64,000 nucleotides of DNA from JBOFMT01 sp051658525 (lineage in GTDB: Bacteria; Bacillota_I; Bacilli_A; Erysipelotrichales; Erysipelotrichaceae). Within the stretch, counting starts at the first letter, position 1, and every line of letters begins with the position of its first letter. Made by a program: the position numbers and the translations under genes. The stretch is taken from contig JBOFMT010000085.1 of assembly GCA_051658525.1 (NCBI GenBank), positions 12,587 through 76,586 of the forward strand, in the 5' to 3' direction. Below, piece after piece: positions 27,676 to 35,951 of the stretch. The notes under the pieces are model-generated. The model was not told where the DNA came from. It saw only the letters and a program-made list of their open reading frames with translations, and ran no database searches.

Positions 27676-28662
27676 ATGAAAAAGTTATTGGCATTAGTAT
27701 TATGTGCAGGACTTCTTGCAGGGTGTGGATCTAGTTCTTCTACAACATACAAAGTGGGGACAGGTTCAGTAACATCTATGAGCCTTCGCGATGCTAGCGA
27801 AGACACAACAGGGCGCGTACAAGCGAACACAACATATGCAGCAGTTGTATTAGACAAAGACGGAAAAATCGTTGAAGTTCAAATCGACGTTGCTCAAAAC
27901 AATGGTACATTCACAACAGAAGGTACAATCGATGCAGCTGATCCTAAAGGAACAAAAAAAGAATTAGGTGATGCTTATGGAATGAAGGGGAATTCTGGTA
28001 TCGGTAAAGAATGGTTCGAACAAATCGCTAGTTTAGAAGAGTGGATGGTTGGAAAAACAATCGATGAAGTAAAAGCAATCGCGGTAAATGAATCAGGTGT
28101 TCCAACATCTGAAGATTTGACTTCTTCTGTAACAATCAAAACAAACGACTATATCGCTGCTGTAGTAAAAGCGGTAGAAGCTAGCGTTGAAGTAAGTGGA
28201 GTTGCAAAACTTGGTTCTGCTTCTATTACTGCTTTAAAAGCAGCTGATGCAAGTGCTGATGCTGACGGAAGTGTACAAGCAAACACTACTATCGAAACAA
28301 TCGCTTTAGATAAAGATGGTAAAGTATTGTATGCAAACATTGACGTTGCACAAAATACTGCTAAATTTGATGCTGCTGGTGTAATTACTAGTGATGCTGC
28401 TGCTGCAACACCTACGAAAAAAGAAAAAGGTGATGCTTACGGAATGAAAGGTAACTCTGGAATTTCAAAAGAGTGGTTCGAACAAGCTGCTTCTTTAGAA
28501 GAGTGGATGACTGGAAAAACAGCTACTGAGGTTGAAGCAATCGCAGTTGACGAAAATGGTGTTCCAACATCTGAAGATTTAACTTCTTCTGTAACAATCA
28601 AAACAAATGATTATATCGCTACATTCAAAGCTGCAGTAGCTGCTGCTCTTGAAGTAAAATAG
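27676..28662 (+). CDS. lipoprotein with two tandem FMN-bind-like repeats
   Basis: A 328-residue exported lipoprotein: the signal MKKLLALVLCAGLLAGCGSSSS has the lipobox LAGC. The mature part is two copies of a domain of about 145 residues, sharing DKDGK, IDVAQN, GDAYGMKGNSGI, KEWFEQ, ASLEEWM and GVPTSEDLTSSVTIKTNDY. The segment DLTSSVT followed by a helix resembles the Dxx(S/T)GAT flavinylation site of FMN-bind domains, with Thr in the matching place, so covalent FMN is possible in each repeat; this is inference. Listeria PplA, used in extracellular electron transfer, has the same plan of lipoprotein plus two flavin domains. The ATG at 27676 follows AGGAGG; an in-frame TTG just before it is ignored. 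Confidence 0.75.
   Translation: MKKLLALVLCAGLLAGCGSSSSTTYKVGTGSVTSMSLRDASEDTTGRVQANTTYAAVVLDKDGKIVEVQIDVAQNNGTFTTEGTIDAADPKGTKKELGDAYGMKGNSGIGKEWFEQIASLEEWMVGKTIDEVKAIAVNESGVPTSEDLTSSVTIKTNDYIAAVVKAVEASVEVSGVAKLGSASITALKAADASADADGSVQANTTIETIALDKDGKVLYANIDVAQNTAKFDAAGVITSDAAAATPTKKEKGDAYGMKGNSGISKEWFEQAASLEEWMTGKTATEVEAIAVDENGVPTSEDLTSSVTIKTNDYIATFKAAVAAALEVK
28096..28158 (+). repeat. repeat unit A, nearly identical to 28558-28620
   Basis: A 63-base stretch of the lipoprotein gene that matches 28558-28620 with only three silent differences, much closer than the rest of the two domains. It encodes the conserved end of the repeat including the possible flavin-attachment Thr. Confidence 0.9.
28558..28620 (+). 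repeat. repeat unit B, nearly identical to 28096-28158
   Basis: Second copy of the 63-base stretch described for repeat unit A. Near-identity at the DNA level suggests recent duplication or gene conversion between the two domains. Confidence 0.9.
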
Positions 28663-28692
28663 TTTTTAGCGTATACTATTATAAACGTGACT

Positions 28693-28724
28693 GAAAAAGT
28701 TCATCGCTTGATGGACTTTTTCTT
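28693..28724 (+). terminator. hairpin terminator after the lipoprotein gene
   Basis: GAAAAAGTTCATC pairs with GATGGACTTTTTC around GCTT. The U-tract after the stem is short, so partial readthrough into the next two genes is plausible. Confidence 0.7.
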
Positions 28725-28746
28725 ACTCATGAGCATAGGAGGTTGT

Positions 28747-29127
28747 ATGAATAAATACGATAAAATATTGATGGTTGTGATCTTGATTGGTTCACTGCTT
28801 TTATACACTCCTTTGTTGATTAGTGATTATCAAACCAAGGATGCAGAGAAAACAGTGGTTGTGCAGTATCGTGATGAAATTGTACTAGAAGTACCACTCG
28901 ATGAGGATGCAACTTATACAGTAGATGGTACGTTGGGTGAAGTGTTTGTTGAGATTCAAGATTTCAAAGTGCGCATCGAGAAGGAAACGTCTCCATATCA
29001 TTTGTGTAGTATTCAAGGCTGGGTTGGCGATGTGAATCGTCCAATTATTTGCTTACCAAACCATATTGTAGTACGTATTGTTGCCAAACAGGAAAGTGAC
29101 ACAGATGTGGATTCGGTGATTCAATAA
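28747..29127 (+). CDS. NusG domain II-containing protein, membrane-anchored
   Basis: A 126-residue protein with one N-terminal membrane helix (ILMVVILIGSLLLYTPLLI) and an extracytoplasmic beta-rich domain. The C-terminal block CSIQGWVGDVNRPIICLPNHIVVRI matches the NusG domain II family (COG5341), which is unrelated in role to transcription factor NusG. ATG 28747 has AGGAGG 6 bases upstream. In many Firmicutes this family sits with a Gx transporter gene and flavinylated lipoproteins, as here, which points to an exported redox system; its exact role is unknown to me. Confidence 0.8.
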   Translation: MNKYDKILMVVILIGSLLLYTPLLISDYQTKDAEKTVVVQYRDEIVLEVPLDEDATYTVDGTLGEVFVEIQDFKVRIEKETSPYHLCSIQGWVGDVNRPIICLPNHIVVRIVAKQESDTDVDSVIQ

Positions 29128-29633
29128 TGAAGATGAGAAATATGAGAAAAACAAAAAGAATGACTTACATTACGATGTTAGCAGCGATTGCAATTGTCTT
29201 TCATCTAGTAGAGAGCATGATTCCCATTCCAGTACCCGTTCCTGGATTTAAATTTGGACTTGCGAATATCGTAGGCTTAATCGCATTGTATTTGTTTGAT
29301 TTTAAAGTTATGATCATTGTAAACATTATGCGTATTGTGATTGCGAGTTTACTAAGAGGTATCATCTTTGGGACCCCTTTTTGGTTATCCCTATCCGGTG
29401 TGATGTTCTCTTGTATCTTCACCTACTTGGCTTATCGCTATAGTAAGTTGAGTATTTATGGTGTTAGTATGGTAGGAAGCTTGTTCCACGCCTTTGGACA
29501 AGTCTTGATGGTCAGCTTTATCTATTCCCAATTTTTAATGGCAAGCTTAATGCCAATCCTATTTGTGTTATCGGTACCTACTGGTCTGATTACCGGACAT
29601 ATCGCAAATATGGTACTCAAACGCTTAAAGTAG
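29127..29633 (+). CDS. Gx transporter family membrane protein (heptaprenyl diphosphate synthase component I-like)
   Basis: A 168-residue protein with about five membrane helices. The segments PIPVPVPGFKFGLANIVGLI and MRIVIASLLRGIIFGTPFWLSLSG match the Hpre_diP_synt_I/COG4769 family, which looks like an ECF-type substrate-binding membrane component rather than an enzyme. Its start overlaps the stop of the NusG-II gene by one base (TAATG). Several nearby in-frame ATG codons make the exact start uncertain. It probably acts with the two upstream products in an envelope redox or quinone-related function (inference). Confidence 0.8.
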   Translation: MKMRNMRKTKRMTYITMLAAIAIVFHLVESMIPIPVPVPGFKFGLANIVGLIALYLFDFKVMIIVNIMRIVIASLLRGIIFGTPFWLSLSGVMFSCIFTYLAYRYSKLSIYGVSMVGSLFHAFGQVLMVSFIYSQFLMASLMPILFVLSVPTGLITGHIANMVLKRLK

Positions 29634-29660
29634 AAAACCGGTGGTTTTCTGCTTTTTTTT
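29630..29660 (+). terminator. terminator after the Gx transporter gene
   Basis: GTAGAAAACC pairs with GGTTTTCTGC around a 3-base loop, followed by eight T; it overlaps the stop codon. Confidence 0.88.
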
Positions 29661-29716
29661 GTTTCTAGGTGAACGAAAATCGTGTATAATAAGAACAGTA
29701 CAAAAAGGGGGAAACC

Positions 29717-30211
29717 ATGAACTTACAATTTCAAGATTTAATCCAATTACAAGCACAATTGGATCAAAAAATTATGGATGTGCATCTACTAGAACGCAAA
29801 GCTACAACGATGCGTCGTATCATGGCGTTTTTAGTAGAGTTAAGTGAACTTGCAAATGAATGTAGAGCTTTTAAATACTGGAGTCTAAAAGGACCAAGTG
29901 AAAAAAAAGTCCTATTGGAAGAGTATGTTGATGGGCTTCATTTTATACTATCCCTTGGGATTGACTTGCATGAAGTTGACTTTGTGATTGCAGTAGAACC
30001 AAGTGAAACAGAGGAGATCAATACCATCTTCTTTGATGTATACGAAACCGCTCTACAATTACGTCATGATTTTAGCTATGAAAGCTATCGGGCTTTGTTT
30101 GTTATTTATTTACAACTAGGATGTGCTTTGGGATGTACAACTGAAGAAATCAGACAAAGCTATTTCGCGAAAAATGAAAAAAACCATGAACGTCAAGAAA
30201 ATCAATATTAG
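29717..30211 (+). CDS. all-alpha dUTP diphosphatase (dUTPase_2 type)
   Basis: A 164-residue helical protein that probably hydrolyses dUTP to dUMP, keeping uracil out of DNA and feeding dTMP synthesis. Typical dimeric-dUTPase blocks are ELSELANECRAFKYW, EEYVDGLHFILSLG and the C-terminal YFAKNEKNHERQ. The acidic ELxELANE and EYVDGxH segments would bind Mg2+. It has a GGGGG ribosome site and lies 11 bases before the M42 peptidase gene, so they share a transcript. Confidence 0.85.
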   Translation: MNLQFQDLIQLQAQLDQKIMDVHLLERKATTMRRIMAFLVELSELANECRAFKYWSLKGPSEKKVLLEEYVDGLHFILSLGIDLHEVDFVIAVEPSETEEINTIFFDVYETALQLRHDFSYESYRALFVIYLQLGCALGCTTEEIRQSYFAKNEKNHERQENQY

Positions 30212-30222
30212 GAGGAAAAACG

Positions 30223-31329
30223 ATGGAAACACATAAAATTGCCGAAGCATATGGAACAGTAGATTTAAAGATGTTGCAAGAGTTGAGTGAAGCAGATGGA
30301 ATTTCTGGAAACGAAAAAGAAGCAACACGTGTAATGAAACAATATTTAGAAGGCTATGCAGACGAATTTCACTATGATAATTTAGGTTCTCTTATCGCTT
30401 TGAAAAAAGGTGCAGAAGATGGACCAAGAATCATGATTGCTGGACACGTTGATGAAGTTGGTTTTATTGTGAAATCCATTGATGATAATGGATTTGTACG
30501 TATTACACCAATTGGTGGATGGTGGGCACACGTCTTGCCAAGTCAAGGGATGATCCTAACTACACGCGATGGTAAAAAATTAGATGGTGTGATCGGTTGT
30601 CGTGCACCACACGGTTTGCCTGCGGATGTACGTAATAAAGTAATGGACTTAAATGATTTATTCTTAGATTTAGGAGTTGAGAGTAAGGCAGACGTCTTGG
30701 CTTTGAATGTAAACATTGGTGATATGATTACACCGGATACAAAATTCAAAGTATTAAATAATCCAAACTTCTTGATGGGCAAAGCTTGGGATGATCGTAT
30801 TGGTGCAGCTGTAGCAATCGATGTTGTTCGTAACCTGCAAGGAGTGAACCACGAAGCAAACGTTTATGCTGTTGGTAGTGTGCAAGAAGAAGTTGGTTTA
30901 CGCGGAGCAAAAACAAGTGCTGCCTTTGTAAAACCGGATATTGCGTTTGCACTTGATGTTACGATTGCAAACGATACACCAAATTCACCTGCAGGGATGA
31001 AAATGGGTGCAGGTTTGGTCTTAGCAATGATGGATGCAAGTCACTTAACACACCGTGGTCTATTTGAAAAAGTAGAAGCAATTGCAATGGATCTAGGTCT
31101 TGATATCAATTACGATGCGATGACGGCTGGTGGTACTGATACGGGAGAGATTCATAAATATGGCGAAGGTGTCATTGCGATGACATTATCCCTACCATCT
31201 CGTTATATTCACTCACACCGCTCATTGATTCACCGTAAAGATTATGTACAAACAGTAGAAGTTATTACGGAATTTATCAAACGTTGTGATCGTGCAATGT
31301 TGGAAGAAATTAGAACCTTCAATCGTTAA
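30223..31329 (+). CDS. M42-family metallo-aminopeptidase
   Basis: A 368-residue cytoplasmic zinc/cobalt peptidase of the glutamyl-aminopeptidase/YsdC group, which trims peptides from protein turnover. Metal-site segments are AGHVDEVGF, GKAWDDRIGAA, the catalytic Glu pair in SVQEEVGLRGA, ALDVTIANDTP and the C-terminal PSRYIHSHRSL. The ribosome site is AGGAGG. It is the second gene of a two-gene unit. Confidence 0.93.
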   Translation: METHKIAEAYGTVDLKMLQELSEADGISGNEKEATRVMKQYLEGYADEFHYDNLGSLIALKKGAEDGPRIMIAGHVDEVGFIVKSIDDNGFVRITPIGGWWAHVLPSQGMILTTRDGKKLDGVIGCRAPHGLPADVRNKVMDLNDLFLDLGVESKADVLALNVNIGDMITPDTKFKVLNNPNFLMGKAWDDRIGAAVAIDVVRNLQGVNHEANVYAVGSVQEEVGLRGAKTSAAFVKPDIAFALDVTIANDTPNSPAGMKMGAGLVLAMMDASHLTHRGLFEKVEAIAMDLGLDINYDAMTAGGTDTGEIHKYGEGVIAMTLSLPSRYIHSHRSLIHRKDYVQTVEVITEFIKRCDRAMLEEIRTFNR

Positions 31330-31356
31330 GAATACCCTTGGGTATTCTTTTTCTTT
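31328..31356 (+). terminator. terminator after the M42 peptidase gene
   Basis: AAGAATACCC pairs with GGGTATTCTT around TT, T-rich tail; it begins inside the stop codon. Confidence 0.88.
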
Positions 31357-31429
31357 TAGCTAGAAACAAACAAATGAAAAGTTTTTCAAGAAAAAAATGA
31401 AAAAACTTTTGTAAATTGATGTAAATCAG

Positions 31430-31458
31430 TTGCAAAGAAATGAAAACGATGTTATGAT
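31430..31458 (+). promoter_or_regulatory. promoter of the lspA leader RNA
   Basis: TTGCAA and TATGAT are separated by 17 bases. Transcription would begin near 31465, about 135 bases before lspA. Confidence 0.7.
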
Positions 31459-31464
31459 TACATC

Positions 31465-31564
31465 ATCATAATAATGATGCGTGCTAGATAACTATTCTCC
31501 TCCATTGTCGTATTCATAAATTTAGCACATTTTATCTAAAAAGGCGCACAGCGTCCTTTTTTTT
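31465..31564 (+). ncRNA. structured leader or small RNA ahead of lspA
   Basis: A transcript from the promoter above would carry a first hairpin (CATCAT/ATGATG), then GTGCTA (31481-31486), which can pair with TAGCAC (31523-31528), and TAGATAA (31485-31491), which can instead pair with TTATCTA (31532-31538). The two pairings exclude each other. The large loop holds CTCCTCC (31497-31503), complementary to a ribosome-binding sequence. It ends in an intrinsic terminator. It could be an attenuator or riboswitch for lspA, or a free small RNA; no known family is recognised. Confidence 0.5.
31538..31564 (+). terminator. intrinsic terminator before lspA
   Basis: AAAAAGG-CGC pairs with GCG-CCTTTTT (one bulged T) around ACA, then a T run. 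It lies between the leader promoter and lspA, with a TATAAT (31567-31572) just after it. Confidence 0.75.
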
Positions 31565-31598
31565 GCTATAATAGGTAATTATGGAAGGTGAATAATAG

Positions 31599-32078
31599 AT
31601 GAACAAAAAAACAATGACGATCCATGGGTTATCAATTCTTGCTATTTTGATTTTAGACCAAATTACAAAAGTTTGGGTGAATACCAATATGGCACTTGGA
31701 GAATCCATTACGATCTTTGATAATTTCTTTGCTATTACCAATGCACACAACACAGGTGCTGCTTGGAGTATTTTAGAAGGTAGAATGGGTTTCTTCTATC
31801 TTGTTTCCGTGATTGCGTTGGTAGGTCTTTCCATCTACTACTTTAAGACACATCACTTTGAAGTCATTACCCGTTGGGGTTTGGTATTGATGATTGCTGG
31901 TACCTTAGGCAATTTTATCGATCGATTGGCATTTCAATATGTACGTGATTTTTTAGATTTTATTGTATTTAGTTATGATTTCCCCATCTTTAACATTGCT
32001 GATATGGCACTTGTAATTGGGGTAGGACTCATCCTATTGGATGTTTTCCTGGAAACATTTGGAGTGTATAAAAAATGA
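31599..32078 (+). CDS. lspA: lipoprotein signal peptidase II
   Basis: A 159-residue membrane aspartyl peptidase that cuts signal peptides of diacylated lipoproteins such as the one at 27676. Four membrane helices are visible. The two catalytic Asp residues are in GNFIDRL and FNIADMAL, and ITNAHNTGAAWS is the conserved substrate-side loop. It is first in a run of four overlapping genes with rluD, the rhomboid gene and comEB. Confidence 0.96.
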   Translation: MNKKTMTIHGLSILAILILDQITKVWVNTNMALGESITIFDNFFAITNAHNTGAAWSILEGRMGFFYLVSVIALVGLSIYYFKTHHFEVITRWGLVLMIAGTLGNFIDRLAFQYVRDFLDFIVFSYDFPIFNIADMALVIGVGLILLDVFLETFGVYKK

Positions 32079-32989
32079 AAACAAAAACTTGGATTATTGA
32101 AGAAGAGAACAAACATATTCGCATGGACAAAGTCATCTCATCATTTGAAGATGGCTTTTCGCGTTCTCGTGTACAAAACTTAATTGATGATGGACAAATC
32201 ACTGTCAATGGTGCAGTACAAAAAGCGAATTATAAAGTGAAAGTAAACGATGAAATCGTTGTACATTACGTAGATGATGAAGAAATTGAAGCAATTCCAG
32301 AAGCAATGGATCTTGATGTTGTTTATGAAGATAGTGATGTTATTGTAATCAACAAACCTCGTGGTATCGTAGTACATCCAAGTGTAGGGAATCTTCATGG
32401 TACCCTTGTAAATGGATTGTTGTATCACTGTAAAGATTTATCTGGTATCAACGGTGTACTTCGTCCAGGTATTGTTCATCGTATTGACAAAGATACAACA
32501 GGATTGCTCATTGTAGCGAAAAATGATAAAGCGCATTTAAGCTTATCATCACAACTTCAAGACAAATCCGTAAATCGTTTGTACTATGCTTTGGTTCATG
32601 GCGTAATCGAACATGAGTTTGGAACAATCGATGCGCCAATCGGACGAGATCCACAAGACCGTCAAAAAATGTGTGTAACTGCCAACAATTCAAAAACAGC
32701 AGTAACGCATTTTAAAGTAGTCGAACGCTTTAAAAACTATACATTAGTGGAGTGTCGCTTAGAAACTGGGCGTACCCATCAAATTCGTGTTCACATGCAA
32801 TATATCAAACATCCAATTGCAGGGGACCAAAAATATTCTTATCGTAAAACAATGGATGTAGGTGGACAATTGTTACATGCTCACCAATTGGAATTTGTAC
32901 ATCCAACGACAGGAGAAAAGGTTGTTGTAAACGCACCGTTACCGGTGCAGTTTGCAAACATTCTAGCTGAACTTCGAAAGGGGGAATAG
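32075..32989 (+). CDS. rluD: RluD-type 23S rRNA pseudouridine synthase
   Basis: A 304-residue RluA/RluD-family enzyme. An N-terminal S4 RNA-binding domain (RMDKVISSFEDGFSRSRVQNLIDDGQITVNG) precedes the synthase domain with catalytic Asp in HRIDKDTTGLL and the RNA-contact segment LETGRTHQIRVHM. The lspA-rluD order with a 4-base overlap is common in Firmicutes (ylyB in Bacillus). The precise target uridine cannot be read from the sequence. Confidence 0.92.
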   Translation: MKTKTWIIEEENKHIRMDKVISSFEDGFSRSRVQNLIDDGQITVNGAVQKANYKVKVNDEIVVHYVDDEEIEAIPEAMDLDVVYEDSDVIVINKPRGIVVHPSVGNLHGTLVNGLLYHCKDLSGINGVLRPGIVHRIDKDTTGLLIVAKNDKAHLSLSSQLQDKSVNRLYYALVHGVIEHEFGTIDAPIGRDPQDRQKMCVTANNSKTAVTHFKVVERFKNYTLVECRLETGRTHQIRVHMQYIKHPIAGDQKYSYRKTMDVGGQLLHAHQLEFVHPTTGEKVVVNAPLPVQFANILAELRKGE

Positions 32990-32990
32990 T

Positions 32991-34229
32991 ATGTCATTCG
33001 CACCACATGATTTATATATCTTACAAGTGGTTCATGTCTTAATTCAACAATATCAATATCGTATTGTGAATGTGTCACAGTCCAATCACAATATCTATTT
33101 GAGTAACCCAAATGTAAAGGATTTTCCTCTCATCAAGGTTACCAAAGCGAGAATTGAAGATTATACACAAGATCATGATTATCAAGAAAAAATGCAAGAG
33201 GTCATCAAACGACTTACCAAAAGTGAAGGGTCTTTGCTTGTTGTAAGTGTAAATGAAGCAACCATTGATCAAAAAGGGGAAGATTTCGAAGTGGTCCATC
33301 TCGTATTGGATGCACCATTCTATCACCCGAACCCAATGGTTGGTGATTTGAGTACCGTACTAAGAGCAAGTAATAATCTAGAAGCGGATATCCGCGATAT
33401 GGATAGTAAAATCATTGAAGCGAGCAAACGTAACGATCGTAAAAGTCGCATGCAGTGGAAAAATTTACCGCATATGACGATGGCGATCATCGGGATTTGT
33501 GTGGTTTACTTTTTACTTATTACTGGATTAACTGCAGTTTCGCAAGATCAAATTACTTCGGGTATTTTCTTAGGTGCTTATTACAAAATGAGCATTATCT
33601 CAATGCATGAATACTGGCGCTTCTTTACCGCTGGGTTTATGCATTTGGATTTCTTACATTTGCTCATCAATATGATGGCTTTATTTCAACTTGGACGAGT
33701 CATCGAACAAATGTATCGTAAATCAGAGTATGCAACCATCTTAATTGGTTCTATCTTGTGTGGGAGTTTATTTGTCTTTATCGCAGATGCGAATGTAGTA
33801 AGTGTTGGGATTAGTGGTGGAATCTATGGGATGTTAGCTGCTTTTATCGTCTATATCTTTGCTACTGGAGGACATAAAAATCCCTTGATTCGTGCAAATT
33901 TGATTCAGATTATCTTAATCAATTTACTAATTTCATTAATGCCTGGAATCTCGTTAATGGGACACTTAGGAGGCTTTATCTTTGGTTTATTTGCAGGGTT
34001 CTTCTTTACGAAAAAACCTGCTTGGAAACCAATGCGCATCCATGTAGCTATTGCTGGACTGCTATTGGCAGGAAGTTTAATCTTTATCGCAACGACCATT
34101 GAACGCGTGGATCCTATTTATGGTGGGACTGACAGTAAACTTATCGAAATGGCTCGTTCCTTTGGTTTGGATGGGTATGCAGATCGAATGCAAGAAAATT
34201 TCAATCAGAAATACGGAGAACTACAATGA
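32991..34229 (+). CDS. rhomboid-family intramembrane serine protease
   Basis: A 412-residue protein with a cytoplasmic N-terminal region of about 160 residues and a six- to seven-helix rhomboid core. The catalytic Ser is in SVGISGGIYGM and the His in LMGHLGGFIFG; the HLDFLHLLINMMALFQLG segment is the conserved HxxxN oxyanion region. The layout matches Bacillus GluP (YqgP), which cleaves membrane proteins. The N-terminal region is not one I can assign a function to. Overlaps comEB by 4 bases. Confidence 0.9.
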   Translation: MSFAPHDLYILQVVHVLIQQYQYRIVNVSQSNHNIYLSNPNVKDFPLIKVTKARIEDYTQDHDYQEKMQEVIKRLTKSEGSLLVVSVNEATIDQKGEDFEVVHLVLDAPFYHPNPMVGDLSTVLRASNNLEADIRDMDSKIIEASKRNDRKSRMQWKNLPHMTMAIIGICVVYFLLITGLTAVSQDQITSGIFLGAYYKMSIISMHEYWRFFTAGFMHLDFLHLLINMMALFQLGRVIEQMYRKSEYATILIGSILCGSLFVFIADANVVSVGISGGIYGMLAAFIVYIFATGGHKNPLIRANLIQIILINLLISLMPGISLMGHLGGFIFGLFAGFFFTKKPAWKPMRIHVAIAGLLLAGSLIFIATTIERVDPIYGGTDSKLIEMARSFGLDGYADRMQENFNQKYGELQ

Positions 34230-34702
34230 AACGAAACGATGTATTATCATGGGATGAGTATTTTATGGGATTGGCACACCTATCTGCCAAACGTAGCAAA
34301 GATCCTTCGACACAAGTTGGTGCATGTATTGTAAATGATGACAAACGTGTGGTGAGCATTGGTTACAACGGATTTCCCATCGGTTGTGATGATGATGTGT
34401 TCCCTTGGGGACGTGAAGGCCAATTTTTAGAAAGTAAATATCCATATGTCGTACACGCTGAACTAAATGCCATCTTAAATGCGCATCAAAGTTTAAAAGG
34501 CTGTACTTTGTATGTTTCTTTGTTCCCTTGCAATGAATGTGCAAAAGCAATCATTCAAAGTGGAATTAAAAAAATTGTTTACGAATCAGATAAATATGCA
34601 GATACTGATGTTGTAAAAGCGAGTAAAAAAATGTTGGTGGCAAGTAACATTGAACTGCAACAGTTAGAACAACCACTGCAAGTTGAAGTAACGCGTCCAT
34701 AA
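34226..34702 (+). CDS. comEB: dCMP deaminase family protein
   Basis: A 158-residue zinc deaminase that probably turns dCMP to dUMP for thymidylate synthesis. Zinc ligands and catalytic Glu are in VVHAELNAIL and PCNECAKAI; the N-terminal AKRSKDPSTQVGACI is typical. In Bacillus the orthologue lies in the comE locus, although it is not needed for competence; here it is last in the lspA operon. Its product fits the dUTPase and pyrimidine genes nearby. Confidence 0.93.
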   Translation: MKRNDVLSWDEYFMGLAHLSAKRSKDPSTQVGACIVNDDKRVVSIGYNGFPIGCDDDVFPWGREGQFLESKYPYVVHAELNAILNAHQSLKGCTLYVSLFPCNECAKAIIQSGIKKIVYESDKYADTDVVKASKKMLVASNIELQQLEQPLQVEVTRP

Positions 34703-34718
34703 CCCAATCGAGTACGAA

Positions 34719-34748
34719 AAAAGGGTATTTCCAATGAAATACCCTTTT
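34719..34748 (+). terminator. bidirectional terminator between comEB and the rnhC unit
   Basis: AAAAGGGTATTTC pairs perfectly with GAAATACCCTTTT around CAAT. T tracts follow on both strands, so it serves the two converging units. Confidence 0.92.
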
Positions 34749-34749
34749 G

Positions 34750-34938
34750 TTATGTTATGTTTTTCTTTGTTTTATAGAGCCATAAGCCACAAACAACAAG
34801 GTAGGTGGCAAGCAATACACTCGTAAATACCAAGTCTTTTAAAGCTAATAACTCCCGATTTTGAAATTGATTGAAAGCTAACAAGAGGACAAAGGGGAAT
34901 AAACAAGCGAGAAAAATTAGATTATTTCGTGTCTTCAT
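34750..34938 (-). CDS. small membrane protein, unknown function
   Basis: A 62-residue protein starting MKTRNNLIF with two hydrophobic helices (LACLFPFVLLLAF and VFTSVLLATYLVVCGLWLY). I do not recognise it. It overlaps the end of rnhC by 17 bases, and the ribosome site (GGGGTATCGCT) is weak, so it may depend on rnhC translation. It lies just before the shared terminator. Confidence 0.5.
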   Translation of the reverse strand: MKTRNNLIFLACLFPFVLLLAFNQFQNRELLALKDLVFTSVLLATYLVVCGLWLYKTKKNIT

Positions 34939-35836
34939 AGCGATACCCCAGTGCTTTCTCTGTATTTGCATAATGCGTCTTTGCAACTTCATGTAACTTC
35001 TCAATGCCAAACCGCTCTACGAATGCTTGGATTTGAAGATCCACTTTTTGGCTTGCTCCTTTTAAGAAGTCGAAGTCATAGCGCTCGCATTGTTGCTGGA
35101 AGGCGATTAGAAAATAATACCGAGCCAATACACTTGCCATCGCAACGGCAAAATACTTGTGTTCTGCTTTGGTTTCAAAATGAATCTTATCCACCACGCT
35201 AGGTTCATCCTTTACGTATTTGTAATAGAGTTGTGGTGTACAAAATTGATCAATGATGATGTTCGGTGGGTAGGCATCTAGTTTTTTTGCTAGATTCAAG
35301 TAGGCTTGGTTGTGCATTTTCGCTTTGATGGCATTGAGATTGGTTGTTTGATGCACCACGTTGTACTGTTCTGGAACTAAAATAAGTTTGGAATGCGGTA
35401 CAAGCTGGATGAAGGTTGGAACAATGCTTAAGATCACATCGTCTTTCATCTTTTTGCTATCGGTAATCTCATGTTGTTGTAAGGATTCATACAACGCTTG
35501 TGATATCGTACAAGCAACAACGGTAATAGGACCAAAGTAATCCCCGGTTCCCACCTCATCACTTCCACTCATCGGAAAGTGAAGGAGGCTATTTGCGTTT
35601 GGTGTTTGACTAGTAGGTTGCGTGTCTGGTTTTGCAAAGCCGAACGCTTCTACATAAAATGCAGTATCACTCCCCTGTAAGACCACTTTATTGGATTCAT
35701 AAGCGGTGATGGTACAACCTTCCACACGTTTTGCAAAACGAGCATAGGGTGGTGTTTTCAAAGTCTGTGCTGATTTTAGTTTTTCATACAATGCACGAAT
35801 TTGTGCATCACTTAATTTAATTGTAAATGTTTCCAT
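34922..35836 (-). CDS. rnhC: ribonuclease HIII
   Basis: A 304-residue RNase that cuts RNA in RNA-DNA hybrids. The N-terminal substrate-binding domain (FTIKLSDAQIRALYEKL) is the feature that separates HIII from HII; the catalytic core begins with GSDEVGTGDYFGPI. The start at 35836 is chosen because AGAGGTG lies 5 bases upstream and the sequence METFTIKL fits the family; a longer reading is unlikely. It is divergent from the cvpA-mutS2 unit, as in Bacillus. Confidence 0.95.
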   Translation of the reverse strand: METFTIKLSDAQIRALYEKLKSAQTLKTPPYARFAKRVEGCTITAYESNKVVLQGSDTAFYVEAFGFAKPDTQPTSQTPNANSLLHFPMSGSDEVGTGDYFGPITVVACTISQALYESLQQHEITDSKKMKDDVILSIVPTFIQLVPHSKLILVPEQYNVVHQTTNLNAIKAKMHNQAYLNLAKKLDAYPPNIIIDQFCTPQLYYKYVKDEPSVVDKIHFETKAEHKYFAVAMASVLARYYFLIAFQQQCERYDFDFLKGASQKVDLQIQAFVERFGIEKLHEVAKTHYANTEKALGYRYEDTK

Positions 35837-35951
35837 AGGCACCTCTGTATAAGTATAGCACATCATTGCTTTTCCTGGCACTTTGCTTTATGATATTTAC
35901 AGGGAAAAACCGAAGTTTCATCCGCAAGGTATGAACGATAGGAGAGAAAAT

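Noticed and set aside
28096..28620. Direct repeats as a CRISPR array or mobile-element duplication
   Set aside because: There are only two copies 462 bases apart, in frame in one gene, and they encode a duplicated protein domain.
31377..31410. Inverted A/T-rich repeat as a further terminator before the lspA leader
   Set aside because: The arms are mostly A-T homopolymer pairs and a good terminator stands just upstream at 31328-31356.
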